Positions 1 to 9,512 of a stretch of 64,000 nucleotides of DNA are shown in pieces. The stretch's first letter is position 1. Each line of letters starts with the position of its first letter. The position numbers were made by a program, and so were the translations under genes. The notes under the pieces are model-generated. The model was not told the origin of the DNA, did no database searches, and saw nothing but the letters and a program-made list of their open reading frames with translations. The DNA comes from Sphaerosporella brunnea (lineage: Eukaryota > Ascomycota > Pezizomycetes > Pezizales > Pyronemataceae), in the NCBI GenBank assembly GCA_008704415.1, contig VXIS01000066.1, forward strand, positions 1 to 64,000. Direction: 5' to 3'.

Positions 1-433
1 AATAGTCTTCGTGTAACGTGCGACAAGAAAAGATTGGACGCTATGCTTCATTCAGATAGTGAGTGAGCGCTTGTGATGGGCTGTCGTTTTTTCGAAGATT
101 CATTCGAAGCAATGATATGGTCACTTTCAACATCAGGGCACCATATAGTCGAGCATTGAGGAAACCTCCTAGGAGTATGATGTAAACAACCATCAACTTT
201 TGCCACAACCAAACCAAATGTGTGAAGAACCAAGCAGGAAAAAACGCAACTGTCGATATTTTGAGCAGATGAAAGGAAAACATCATGAAAATAGGAGAGG
301 AAATCAGCGTAAAATTTACAAGCCGTGGCTAGGAGTTGCCTTAACCCATGCAGATGCACACACATCATCATCACGTGCAGTTGGACTGGCAGGCGGTCAA
401 CTCTTCCCATTTTTGATATGCTACTCCTCTTCT
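1..433. other. Left flank, no gene seen
   Basis: This is the 3' flank of the minus-strand CBF5 gene. The open frames here are short, overlap on both strands and have no recognisable protein content. I see nothing to annotate; part of it is probably CBF5 3' UTR. Confidence 0.6.
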
Positions 434-2094
434 CTACTCGGAATCAGAATCAGCATCCGCCTTCTTGATCTTTTTCTCCTTCTTGGCCTTTTTCTCTTCC
501 TTCTTCTTCTTACGCTCTGCCTTCTCCTCTTCGGTTCTCTTTCGCTTCTTCTTCTCGTTGTCTAGCGCTGGTGCCTCCGCCGCAGGCTTCGCAGGCGTGG
601 CCATCTCAACGTCCTCGGGCTCGGGCTTAGCTGTGGTAACTTCGGTGCGGGTGGCAACAGGGGCGTCAAAGCCCTCGACTGTCAGCGGGGCAGTGAAGTC
701 CGTGTAATTTTCCTTCCAGGAAGCAGGGGTGGCCTCATTAGCACGGCCGTATTTCTGTTCATACAACATTAGCATTCAAATACACCACAGTCGAGCGAAT
801 GCAGGGAAACATACGTCGAGCTTGCCATCCGCCTTCATCTTCTTCTTCTCCTGGGCAGTAGGACCAAGGCCCCATTTGCGGGGGTAGAGATCGCGTTCCA
901 TAATGCACCGCTTGACCTTGGCGACGACACCGTGGTCGCACGTCGACAGCTCGATGGTAGACATCTGGGCGATACCCAAGGCGATAGCCTCTCCCTTGGT
1001 AGTCATCAAGACAACCTCCTCGCCGACCTCAATACCCTGCTCGTACCGCAAAAGGCCGGGAATCATAAGCTTGGCACCGTAGCAAACAGCGTTGACGGCG
1101 CTGTCCTTGACCACAATGCGCTTGTAGGTGGTGAGCAAGGACTCCAAAGGGCGAATGACACGGCGCAGGTAGGTCTCATCGCGGTTGTTGTCCAGGACCC
1201 ACTGCGCGTCCAGCACGTCGTGCAGCGTCACAATGCCGTCACTCTCTCCCATCGCACCAGACCGCACTCTTCGAAGCTCCTGCATGTGGCCTCCAACTCC
1301 CAACAGCAATCCCAAGTGCACGCAGAGCGTACGAATGTAGGTACCAGCTTCACAGCTGACCCAGAATACACCGAGGTGGCGGTCGTTGTCGAACTCTAGC
1401 AGCTTGATCTCGTGGATGGTTCTGATACGGAGCTGACGCTTGACGGCCGAGATCAACGGGGGACGCTGGAATAGCGCTCCGGTGAGGGTCTCGAGAGCGC
1501 GCTGCACTTGCTGCTCAGACTGCACCTTGTCGTGGAGACGGACCACACACACATACTCCTTTCCAGCACCCTGCTGGGACTTCACCAGGCGGGTCGCACG
1601 GTCGATACACACGATCAAACAACCAGTGACCTTAGGGTCAAGGGTACCACTGTGACCAGTCTTGTCGCATCTAACACGGTGGCAGCAGGGTCAGTGTGCG
1701 TCCAACCCGTCAACGAGGGCTAGAGATCTCAGCGCGCACCTCAATATCCTCTTAACCCAGGCGACGACTTCGTGAGAACTCGGGTTACTGGGCTTGTCCA
1801 GGTTGATGACACCGCTGCTGATGTAGCTCTTGATGTCGCGCTTCAAAGGAGCAGAACCGGCAGCGATTGGGGTGAAGTGACCGGTACGGGTGAGGAGTTT
1901 GTCATAATTCTTGAGGAGAAGGCTGTTCGGCGAAGAAGAGTCAGCAATTGCACAGTTAAAACGGCTGCAAACAGCGGCGCGAGATCCGCGAGAAAAGAAG
2001 ATGCTTACGGGAAGTCTGAGTAGTCGACCGCAGGAGCGCTGACCTGGGGCTTAATGACATGATCTTCGTTTTCCTGCTTCTGAACTTTAGCCAT
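434..2094 (-). CDS. CBF5: Cbf5/dyskerin, H/ACA snoRNP pseudouridine synthase
   Basis: Catalytic subunit of H/ACA ribonucleoproteins, which convert uridine to pseudouridine in rRNA and snRNA in the nucleolus. Four exons by my reading: 1..86 of the CDS at 2009-2094, then 1740-1922, 815-1670 and 434-754, giving 481 aa. The second exon carries the dyskerin-like segment ([20 protein letters not shown]). The TruB catalytic motif [12 protein letters not shown] lies at about residues 95-106, with the catalytic Asp near 101. A PUA domain follows at about 265-340. The C-terminal tail (about 440-481) is a Lys/Glu-rich [20 protein letters not shown] tract ending in DSDSE, as in yeast Cbf5 (a nucleolar/microtubule-type basic tail). 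Start is the ATG at 2092-2094, reading [12 protein letters not shown]. The upstream neighbour is the divergent GPC1 gene, so the two share a promoter of about 580 bp. Identity is very secure; exon joins were checked for frame. Confidence 0.96.
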
Positions 2095-2671
2095 TGTGAC
2101 TATGGGGCAGTGTTCAGATTGAAGCTGGATTTCGTGGTTGGGGTGTGTGGGAGTTGGGATGGGTTGCGAGCGAAAAAAGGTTGAAAATATCTGGGAGTGG
2201 CTGGTGGGGGGATGCGTGTGGCGTTGGGGCGCGTGAAAGAAATCTGGCGTGGCTGGTGACGTGGGTAACCCTAACATCGGAGGCTGAATAAGCGGCAGCT
2301 CTCAGCGCCACCGCCAACCCAGCCACATGTGCCACATGTATCACATCCACATGCGAAGCGAACCGCCCTGCATCGGTTGATCAACCGCTCTCTGTGGATG
2401 CATCCCGTCCAATCGTTGGTTCACAACACCACACGCAAACACCAGTCATAAATACAGAGAGATAGAAACTAAGTACTTAAATAGTAGTACTTCAACCTCT
2501 TCTGCTCATTCTTCTTCACCACTCCCGTCTTCTTTGTTTTAGCTAGAACTCCGCCATAAACCCCTCTTGATTCCCCACCTCCAGCTAACTTCTCAGCTGC
2601 CCATCAAGCTTGAAAACTACACGGGCGACAGCAGTCCCCCCCTCCCTTCCTCCACGACAGATCCTGCAAAC
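2095..2671. promoter_or_regulatory. Divergent intergenic region CBF5/GPC1
   Basis: 577 bp between two start codons facing away from each other. It should hold both core promoters. It has pyrimidine-rich stretches before the GPC1 start, as is usual in filamentous fungi, but no TATA box or operator that I can support. Confidence 0.45.
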
Positions 2672-4310
2672 ATGATCCCAGACGCTGGGGGCGATAGTGA
2701 AGGCTCCGCGGTATCTGTGCCGTCATCACCTATAATTTCGCGCTCGCACTCTTCCTCCTCGGCATCTTCGACAGGTCCGCCGCCCGAGTATGACGACGGT
2801 GACATTTTCCCGCCTCTGGACAAGCTCACCATCTTTGACTATCTGGACCAGTTCGCCCTTCCACAGCGTCTGGACAACCTGAACAGAACGTACCTGGTTC
2901 AGAAAGACAAGGTCAAACGGCGGTTGGAGGAGACCAAGGCGAAGGCGCGGCTGCGGACAGATCTCGAGCTCGAGAAGTACCGAGAAAAATACAATAAGGG
3001 CTTGGACAAGGTGCTGGAGAGATGGAACGACACGAAGGTCGTTTCCACGCGCGAGAAAATCTCGTTTGTCGTGGGTGTTTCCAACATCTTCATCACCGGT
3101 TTGTTGATGGGCGGATATCCGTACGGCCCGCCATGTTTACACCGTGCGGAACAAAAAGCTAACATCGAGACAGCGAATGGATGCACGTTTGGTACTCTCT
3201 GCAACTGCTCTACTTCATGCCGATTCGGTATTACAGATACACCAAAATGGGCTACCATTATTTCCTCGCGGACTTGTGTACGTTTGGAATTCCTGTACAC
3301 TCAGTGTTGCTCTTCGGAGCTAATAGTTGCGCGCAGGCTACTTTGTCAACGTTATGCTCGTCCTTTCGATCTGGGTATTCCCTAACTCTCGACGCCTCCT
3401 GATAGCCGCCTACTGCCTCTCCTACGGCAATAACGCGTGGGCCATTGCGATGTGGAGGAACTCGCTCGTTTTCCACTCACTAGACAAAGTGACCTCTCTG
3501 TTCATTCACATCATGCCGCCGGTAGTCCTACACTGCCTGGTGCACCTCATCGACCCTGTATACTGCGAGCAGCGATTCCCGGCCATTAGCAGGATCAAGC
3601 ACGTAGAACAGTACGGACTGCGCGAGATGGTAATCTGGGCGACGGTGCCATACGCAGTATGGCAGATCAGCTACCACGCATTCATCACGGTTAGGAGACG
3701 CGAAAAGATTGCCGCCGGTCGCCCAACGTCATTCACCTGGCTCAAGAGAAGTTACCGCAACACCTGGATCGGAAAATTTGTCCTCCGCCTCCCCGAGATG
3801 CTTCAGGAGCCGGCTTTCATGTTCATTCAATACTCGTACGCGGTGCTGACTATGCTGCCGTGTCCCCTGTGGTTTTACCACCGTACCCTCAGCGCTCTGT
3901 TCATCTCTATTGTTGGGTTGTGGAGTATTTACAACGGTGCTACCTACTACAGTAAGTCTCGATCGTTTCCACAATGAGGAAATGCAGATATAGCTGCTAA
4001 CTTGCATACAGTTGACGTCTTTGGCAAGCGCTTCCAGAAGGAGCTGGAGCAGTTCAAGAAGGACGCGGCCAAGTGGCAGAACTCTCCGGCAGGCGACCTA
4101 TCTCGAGGTAACAGCCTGGACCAGGACCCTCACCTGGACTCAAAGAGCACCGGTAGTGAGACGAACCGCAGCACGGCGGAGGTGAAGGAGCGGAACGCAA
4201 CCACTGGGTCTTTTCCCGTGAGTTCGTAAGCCATATCATGTTTGCGAGGTGTCGGGGACGTAATGGCGTGTTTTTTTCTGCAGCGCAAGTATGGCGTTGG
4301 ATTATTATGA
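2672..4310 (+). CDS. GPC1: Glycerophosphocholine acyltransferase Gpc1 (DUF2838)
   Basis: Multi-pass membrane enzyme that acylates glycerophosphocholine with acyl-CoA to lysophosphatidylcholine, allowing phosphatidylcholine recycling (function known from yeast Gpc1/YGR149W). Exons 2672-3120, 3174-3277, 3337-3951, 4012-4217 and 4284-4310 give 466 aa. The N-terminus is Ser/Pro-rich, followed by a charged, probably coiled-coil stretch (about 70-115, KDKVKRRLEETKAKARLR). Several membrane segments then follow, with the DUF2838 core motifs EWMHVWYSLQLLYFMPIRYY and YCLSYGNNAWAIAMWRNSLV. The tail is Ser/Glu-rich and probably cytosolic. Start is the first ATG of the frame (MIPDAGG); no upstream ATG exists in it. 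The 3' end is uncertain. Reading through CCC|GTGAGT gives a stop at 4229. Splicing a 66-nt intron with a TTTTTTTCTGCAG acceptor gives RKYGVGLL and a stop at 4310, which I prefer. Confidence 0.9.
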
Positions 4311-4497
4311 AGTGTTTTTGATGACGCAACGAAGCGGGAGTTTTGGAACATGTCATGTTATGTGTGTATTGTATCCTTTCATATTTCTTTCCTTCTGTGC
4401 CTGTATTGGATATTCCTGAAGCAATGAAACATCTATCTTACAAACCGCTTGCGCCATCAAAGCTCTAGCTCTAATCACTTCTTCCCCATCCACTCAC

Positions 4498-5529
4498 TCA
4501 AGTTGTCCGCTTCATTCCCTCTCCACCTGTTTTTTTCCCCCCTCCATGCTCCTCTTCCTTCCCATCGTCTCTCCGCCTATTCCCACCTCTACCCCTTCCC
4601 CTTCCCTTCTCTTCCTCCTCTTCCTCCTTCTCCGAAAACTCCTCCACAACCCCACTCCTCTCCATGCCATCCCCCTTTTCCGCCAACCACTCCCTATCCA
4701 ACTCATCCTCCTTAAAACCCTCAACAACGCGGATCCTCCTCTCCTCTTCAACTCCCCCAAACTCCTCACCAATCTCCACCCACCTGCCGCCGCTCACCTC
4801 CACCGCCGCAAACTGTGGCCAAATGGCGCTGCCGACGCCACGAAACCTCTGATCCGCGTACCCGAGCGCAACCCTCGCATCTCCCCAGCTCCTCTCCACC
4901 AACTCTTCCACACCGAACACTTTACCAACCCAGATCTCGTGGTCCGCAACTGTCACCACCTTCTCCCCGCGACATCGTAGCCGGACTACCACACCGTCCG
5001 CCCCGCCGAGCATCGGCACCGCCTCCCACACGTCCACGCCCCCCAGCAGCCGGGTCCACGGGTCGACTTTCTCGCCGCGCCTCGCGTTCAGCTGCGCGAA
5101 GGACTCTGCCAGGAATGCAGCGTGCGGGGATGCCGAGAGGAGGTGCAGGCAGAAGGAGCGGGAGGGGTGAGAGTGCAGGTGCGCAGACGTCGACGAGGGA
5201 AGCTTGATGTTGAAGGATACTAGCGGATCCGGCGAGAGCGAGAGGCAGGTTAGTGTTGAGAGGGTTATCCCGACTCCTGGCGTGGAGGCCGCGGAGGAGG
5301 TTGTTAGGATTGCGACGGGGTGCGGGAGCAGGCGCATACTTTTGCGCAGGGCTTCGGAGAGCTCGGAGAGTGGCGGCGGGGGAGAGGAGGAGCTGTAGCT
5401 TCTCCGCTGCTGCGGCGGCGGCGGTAGAAGAGGTGCATTTGTGCGGAGTCTTGGGAGTGGGAGGTGTTTTCGGCGTGCGGGACGCAGGAAGGTGCGCGCG
5501 GTAGAGGCTTCAATTGGGGCGCGCATCAT
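4498..5529 (-). CDS. Mitochondrial flavin-reductase-like (FMN-binding split barrel) protein
   Basis: Single-exon gene of about 343 aa. Residues about 1-50 look like a mitochondrial presequence (Arg-rich, no acid cluster, ending RRSYSSSS). The flavin reductase-like domain (FMN-binding split barrel) runs from about 58 to 215: SMRLLPHPVAILTT, PGVGITLSTLTCLSLSPDPL, VSFNIKLPSSTSAHLH and DHEIWVGKV are the family's usual blocks. The C-terminal 100 residues are low-complexity Glu/Arg/Gly with a run of glutamates and a GRGRGRGG patch. Two adjacent Met codons (5529, 5526) precede APIEASTARTF. The frame remains open upstream to an ATG at 5661, but that extension is unlike a targeting peptide, so I start at 5529. 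Members bind FMN and reduce flavins or act as oxygenase partners; the physiological substrate of the fungal mitochondrial group is not known to me. Confidence 0.82.
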   Translation of the reverse strand: MMRAPIEASTARTFLRPARRKHLPLPRLRTNAPLLPPPPQQRRSYSSSSPPPPLSELSEALRKSMRLLPHPVAILTTSSAASTPGVGITLSTLTCLSLSPDPLVSFNIKLPSSTSAHLHSHPSRSFCLHLLSASPHAAFLAESFAQLNARRGEKVDPWTRLLGGVDVWEAVPMLGGADGVVVRLRCRGEKVVTVADHEIWVGKVFGVEELVERSWGDARVALGYADQRFRGVGSAIWPQFAAVEVSGGRWVEIGEEFGGVEEERRIRVVEGFKEDELDREWLAEKGDGMERSGVVEEFSEKEEEEEEKGRGRGRGGNRRRDDGKEEEHGGGKKTGGEGMKRTT

Positions 5530-5823
5530 TGAGGTTGTAGGTTGTTGTGGGGGACGGTGACGTCGTTGCGGAAGGTTTTTGGATCCTTGCAATTGCCCGG
5601 GGAAGTTCCCGGCGACGGTGAAACAGAAGGTGCCGATGGAAGAGAGCGTTGTGTTTTTCAAGGTGCAAAGTCGGAGGAATAATTTCTCTCATGCCGGGCA
5701 GCGGCGGAGAGTTGTTCAAGCTCTTCCGGCCCACCCAGAGTGATATCCAAAAGTGACATTTACAAGTTTAACCACTAGTTTAATCTACTTATACTTCTAT
5801 GATGATGCTCATGTATAACCAAA

Positions 5824-7139
5824 TCAATACTGCCTATCTCTCTCCGCCTCAGGCCAGAACCACATCATCTGGAAATACCGCAGCCGCATCAACCACACCT
5901 GGAGACCGACAGTGCGCTGCGACATCATCAGCGCCAGAAGGGGATGATACTGCTCAACCCTCCACTTGCGGATGAGATCCGCACACATCTCGTCTCCAAG
6001 CAGCTCCCACATGGGGTGCACAGGCACGCGCTTCCCCGCCACGAGCGCAATCACGCCTTTTTCGTCCATGGGCGGTGGGGGCTCGCGAATCCTGTACCCG
6101 GCGTCTGAGTAGTTCCGAAGCGTGTCCTGGTCTGTGTAGTCCTCCTCCGGCACCGCTGCTACTCCTTTTTCTTCTTTCTCGTCCTCTAATTCATCCGATT
6201 CCTCTCCCGCCGGAGTCTTCCACGCCCTCCTATCCCGAAAGTCCAGTACACACATCGTCTCCCCACTCTTGACCCACTCACTGGGGCCACCAACAATGAC
6301 ATCAACATCTCTCGCCAAGCGCACCTTCTCGACCTCATCCATAAACCGCCTCCTCATCTTCTCCAGGACGAACACCGGCATATCCGGTCTCCAAACGCCC
6401 TTCTTCAAAACCGACCGGCGCATTTTCTCGGGGATCATCTTGAGCCACATTTTTGCGCCGCGGCCCTTGCCGGGTGTGATGTCGTCGACGAATTTGTACA
6501 TGGCGTTGATATACCCGCCGACGTCGAGGATGGGGGGCTTGTCTTTCTCCAGTCCGTCGGGGAGCAGCCACACCTTATCGGTGTCCGGTTGCTTCTTGAG
6601 GACGAAGCGGGTTAGCAGTGCGGAGGGCAGGCGGTGGTGGTAGTCGGCGTCGTTGCGGACAGGGGAAGCGAGGATTTGTGCTTTCCCAGGTCAGCATTCT
6701 CTCCTCCGGTAGCCAGCAGAGGGTAGGTACCATAGGGATTCATTTTCAGCGCCCACTCCCTCGGCGAGAGCTCATTTCCGGGGGTCGCATCCCGCTTCGG
6801 ATGCGTCTTATGGTACGGCAAGAAGATGTGTTCATCCAGCACCGGGGACCTGGGCGGGACCGGCGGGTTGTATTCCGGCCCTGTAGGCCGCTGTAAAACT
6901 TTCAACGGCTTCGGTCGCTTGGACACGAGTTTCCGCCGCCCGACTTTGCGCTTTATTGGCGGCGGTCGCTTGGGAATGTAAGGTTCCGGATTTGGCAGCT
7001 GAGGTGGAATCCGGGATGCCAGAGGCAGTTGAGGGGGTGATGATGGACGGTATTGCGGCGGCGTGTAAGTTACTGTTCCCGAGTCGAGGAGTCGACTGAA
7101 TGCGTGGAAGGCCCGGTATCGTGTTGTGAGCCGGTTCAT
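5824..7139 (-). CDS. Predicted mitochondrial protein, unrecognised
   Basis: Two exons, 6731-7139 and 5824-6680, joined over a 50-nt intron (donor ATG|GTACCT, branch GCTGAC, acceptor GGGAAAG) give 421 aa. The join restores the phrase NPYAQILASPVRND. Without it the frame breaks at a TGA, which supports the intron. The N-terminus (MNRLTTRYRAFHAFSRLLDS) is basic and without acids, as in mitochondrial presequences. It is followed by a Pro/Lys/Arg-rich stretch (about 40-95, PKRPPPIKRKVGRRKLVSKR) of the kind common in mitochondrial ribosomal proteins. The middle contains RLPSALLTRFVLKK and VWLLPDGLEKDKPP; the C-terminal half is Trp-rich near the end (VGLQVWLMRLRYFQMMWFWP). I do not recognise a named family. 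A mitoribosome or mitochondrial translation role is only a guess from composition. It lies in a co-directional minus-strand run with the flavin-reductase gene and HIS1. Confidence 0.75.
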
Positions 7140-7277
7140 GGTCGGGAGGTGAATGGTACACGACTGGAAATTTTGTGGAGCCTTAGCGGTGGGGCGCGCG
7201 TCATCGAGGGGAAATCACAAAGCACCGAGAAAAACAGTTTTTATCTAATCCCTAAATAAAATCCATACTTTTGCCTC

Positions 7278-7278
<1 letters not shown>

Positions 7279-7308
<30 letters not shown>
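7279..7308. repeat. Poly-A/T tract
   Basis: A run of about 30 A on the plus strand lies between HIS1 and the gene at 5824-7139. It is a homopolymer, possibly a relic of reverse-transcription integration, but no flanking duplication is obvious. Confidence 0.8.
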
Positions 7309-7310
<2 letters not shown>

Positions 7311-7351
7311 GCAAAAACTCGCAACCATATCTATGTAAGAGTATCCTCGCT

Positions 7352-8523
7352 CTAATCGCGGTGTGAACGAGAGTTAGTGATAGGCATAACCAAAATGTCA
7401 GAGGCACCAATCTCCTCGAGCTGGTCCATGACCACGGCGATGTTCTTCTTCTCCACCATTGCAGATACGGCGACCCATCCGTCCTGCGAGTCTAGCGAAG
7501 TGACCGACGGCGCGCGCTTTCCGGGAGTGATAGTCTTCGCAGCCTGGAGCTTGGCGCGAGGAATGTTGTAGGTGCAAAGAATGTACCTCTTGGCCGTGAT
7601 GACACCGCGGATTCGCGACTCGATCGTGTTGATGAGCTGGGGGTTGGAGGGGTGGTTGGACTTGATCAGGATGGCGGTGGTATCCAAGATTGTCGCAATC
7701 GGCTTGAGGCCAGCAGCCTTCATAGTCTCTCCCGACTCTGCATCGCGAGGTCAATTTCTCGGGTCCAATAAAGTCTGGTATCGGGGAGCAACAGACCAAC
7801 CAAGTCGACGATACCGTCAGCAACACCGAGAGCGCAAGCAGCCTCGACACTTCCACCCACATACTTGATCTTAGTAGCCAAGCGGCCCATAGTGATGCCA
7901 CTCCTAGCACCGCCCTTAATCTCGACCTCCAAATTGTCACCGTTCTTCTCGGTCTCCTTGCTCGCCTCGCGCTCCAACTTCTCAAAGTACTCTCCAGCCA
8001 GCCCAATGAACGACGTACAGATATTCTTTCCGATCAACTGCTTTGGGTCCGAGTACTCCCCATTCTCAGGCACCTGCACCTGCAGCTTACACCTTCCGAA
8101 GCCCAGGTCCAGGAGTTCCTCAACGTCGCTCCGGACCTCGGCCACCTGATCGCGTCCGGTGATTCCAAGGTCCACTCGGCCCTCACCAACGAAGGTCGGG
8201 ATGTCAGCCGCCGGAAGGAACACCAGCGCGATGGGAAGGTTTATGCACAGCGCAATGTCTAAGCGCGAGTGACGGTGGAATTGGATGTCGCTGCCCTGCA
8301 GCAGATCGAGACATTGCTGGTGGAGACGGCCCTCTGTTGCGCGGACGTTATAGTGGTCAGAATGAGGTCACACAGGCAGGAGAGGAGCGGGGAAACCGAC
8401 TCTTAGGGACGGCAAAGAGGAGACGGTCGTTCAGACTGTATACAAGCGTCAATCAGAGTCAGAAAAGAAGTGCGGGGCTGTGAAGAAGAACAAAAGGTCG
8501 ACTCACTGGTTGACGAGATCCAT
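7352..8523 (-). CDS. HIS1: ATP phosphoribosyltransferase (first step of histidine synthesis)
   Basis: Condenses ATP with PRPP to phosphoribosyl-ATP, the committed and histidine-inhibited step of histidine synthesis in the cytosol. Exons 8507-8523 (17 nt), 8401-8435 (35 nt), 7797-8333 and 7352-7737 give 324 aa. The tiny first two exons restore MDLVNHLNDRLLFAVPKKGR, which is the conserved HisG start (yeast MDLVNHL). The catalytic HisG domain occupies about 1-215 (LVFLPAADIPTFVGEGRVDLGITG, the PRPP-binding loop GSVEAACALGVADGIVDLVESG). The C-terminal regulatory HisG_C domain (about 220-324) marks this as the long, histidine-feedback form. The ACT-like end reads GWVAVSAMVEKKNIAVVMDQLEEIGASDILVMPI. 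The last intron (59 nt) sits inside IVDLV|ESGETM. Length equals other fungal His1 proteins. Confidence 0.96.
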
Positions 8524-8926
8524 TGTGGGAGATTTGTGTGGTGCAGAGTGAGCGAGAGAGGTCCTTAGATGATGGATAGATGGGCCGGCAGAATGACTCT
8601 ATGTAGTCTCGCGGTGAGGAAACAGCGGGGCAGACGAGCCCCACGTGGGGAATGCCGTCCATACGACCCTGGCAACAACGGACCCCGCCGACGATTTAAA
8701 CCACCAGTAATTATCGACAGCTATTAAGCCATGTGAACCTGATGAATGGTCAGCACCGACTTCAACGCTGCAGAACCGCCATCAAATAACGTAATTGCTC
8801 TGAACCAATTGCTCTCGTCCGTGCGCCTGCGGATCATTATTTTTCCCGTCAGACATAGATACGGTACCTGGAATTGTTTATGATAATCTTCAGATAGTAC
8901 TTAGTGAATGTTACACAACAGTTCGA
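8524..8926. other. HIS1 upstream region
   Basis: About 400 bp upstream of the HIS1 start. No coding content is seen. A Gcn4/CpcA-type TGACTC site is expected in a histidine gene. GTGACTT and TGACTTTGCC strings occur only inside the adjacent inverted-repeat element, so I do not call an operator. Confidence 0.35.
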
Positions 8927-8928
8927 TA

Positions 8929-9043
8929 CCGTATTATCCCGGTAATAAGGCAATGTGGCTAAGTGACTTTGCCAGGAGGCTGAGTGACTTCCCCACAGAG
9001 CGCAGTGACTTTGCCACATTGCCTTAGTACCGAGACAATACGG
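8929..9043. mobile_element. Miniature inverted-repeat element, family A copy 1
   Basis: 115 bp flanked by TA on both sides. The outer arms are CCGTATTATCCCGGTA and (reverse complement of the right end) CCGTATTGTCTCGGTA. They enclose a core with perfect arms TAAGGCAATGTGGC / GCCACATTGCCTTA. The core contains three spaced AGTGACTT units. A second copy of the core lies at 30177-30290. There is no coding capacity. TA duplication and short terminal inverted repeats fit a Tc1/mariner-type non-autonomous element; the transposase source is not in this window. Confidence 0.8.
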
Positions 9044-9512
9044 TATCTGAACTTCTATTTAGATTTGACGAAGTCGCCGCATGATTAACCTTCACCTCAT
9101 CAGCTACTAGCCATAATATATAACCAGCCTTTCTCTCAGAGGTTTTGCATGCACCATCCAGTTCACAGCCATACATCATAGAAAATCACTCGGTACAATA
9201 CATCCCATGCAGTCAGCACGAGTATTCTACTTTCACAAATAATCACTTTTACTTCGACAATAATAGATATCATGAGCAGTAGAATACCTCCCACAGTGCA
9301 AACCAATGGCATGCAAACTATCAAAAACACAGAAGAGGTGGCATGAGGTATGTACAAGTGCTCAGCAGAGCCCAAAAAACAAGCGAAGCAAAAGTATGCG
9401 CTGCTGTTCTGATATATAAAAGGAAGCAAAACAAATCAGGCCGAAACAGCAAAAAAAACTCCGCCATCAACAATGTGTCTTGTAGTAACGTGTGATTAAG
9501 CACTATAACAAC
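9044..9512. other. Intergenic, separase 3' flank
   Basis: About 470 bp of AT-rich sequence downstream of the separase stop codon, with no coding content that I can support. Confidence 0.4.

Noticed and set aside
4449..5207. Plus-strand Pro/Ser-rich open frames opposite the flavin-reductase gene
   Set aside because: They are shadows of the GC-rich minus-strand coding sequence, with low-complexity composition.
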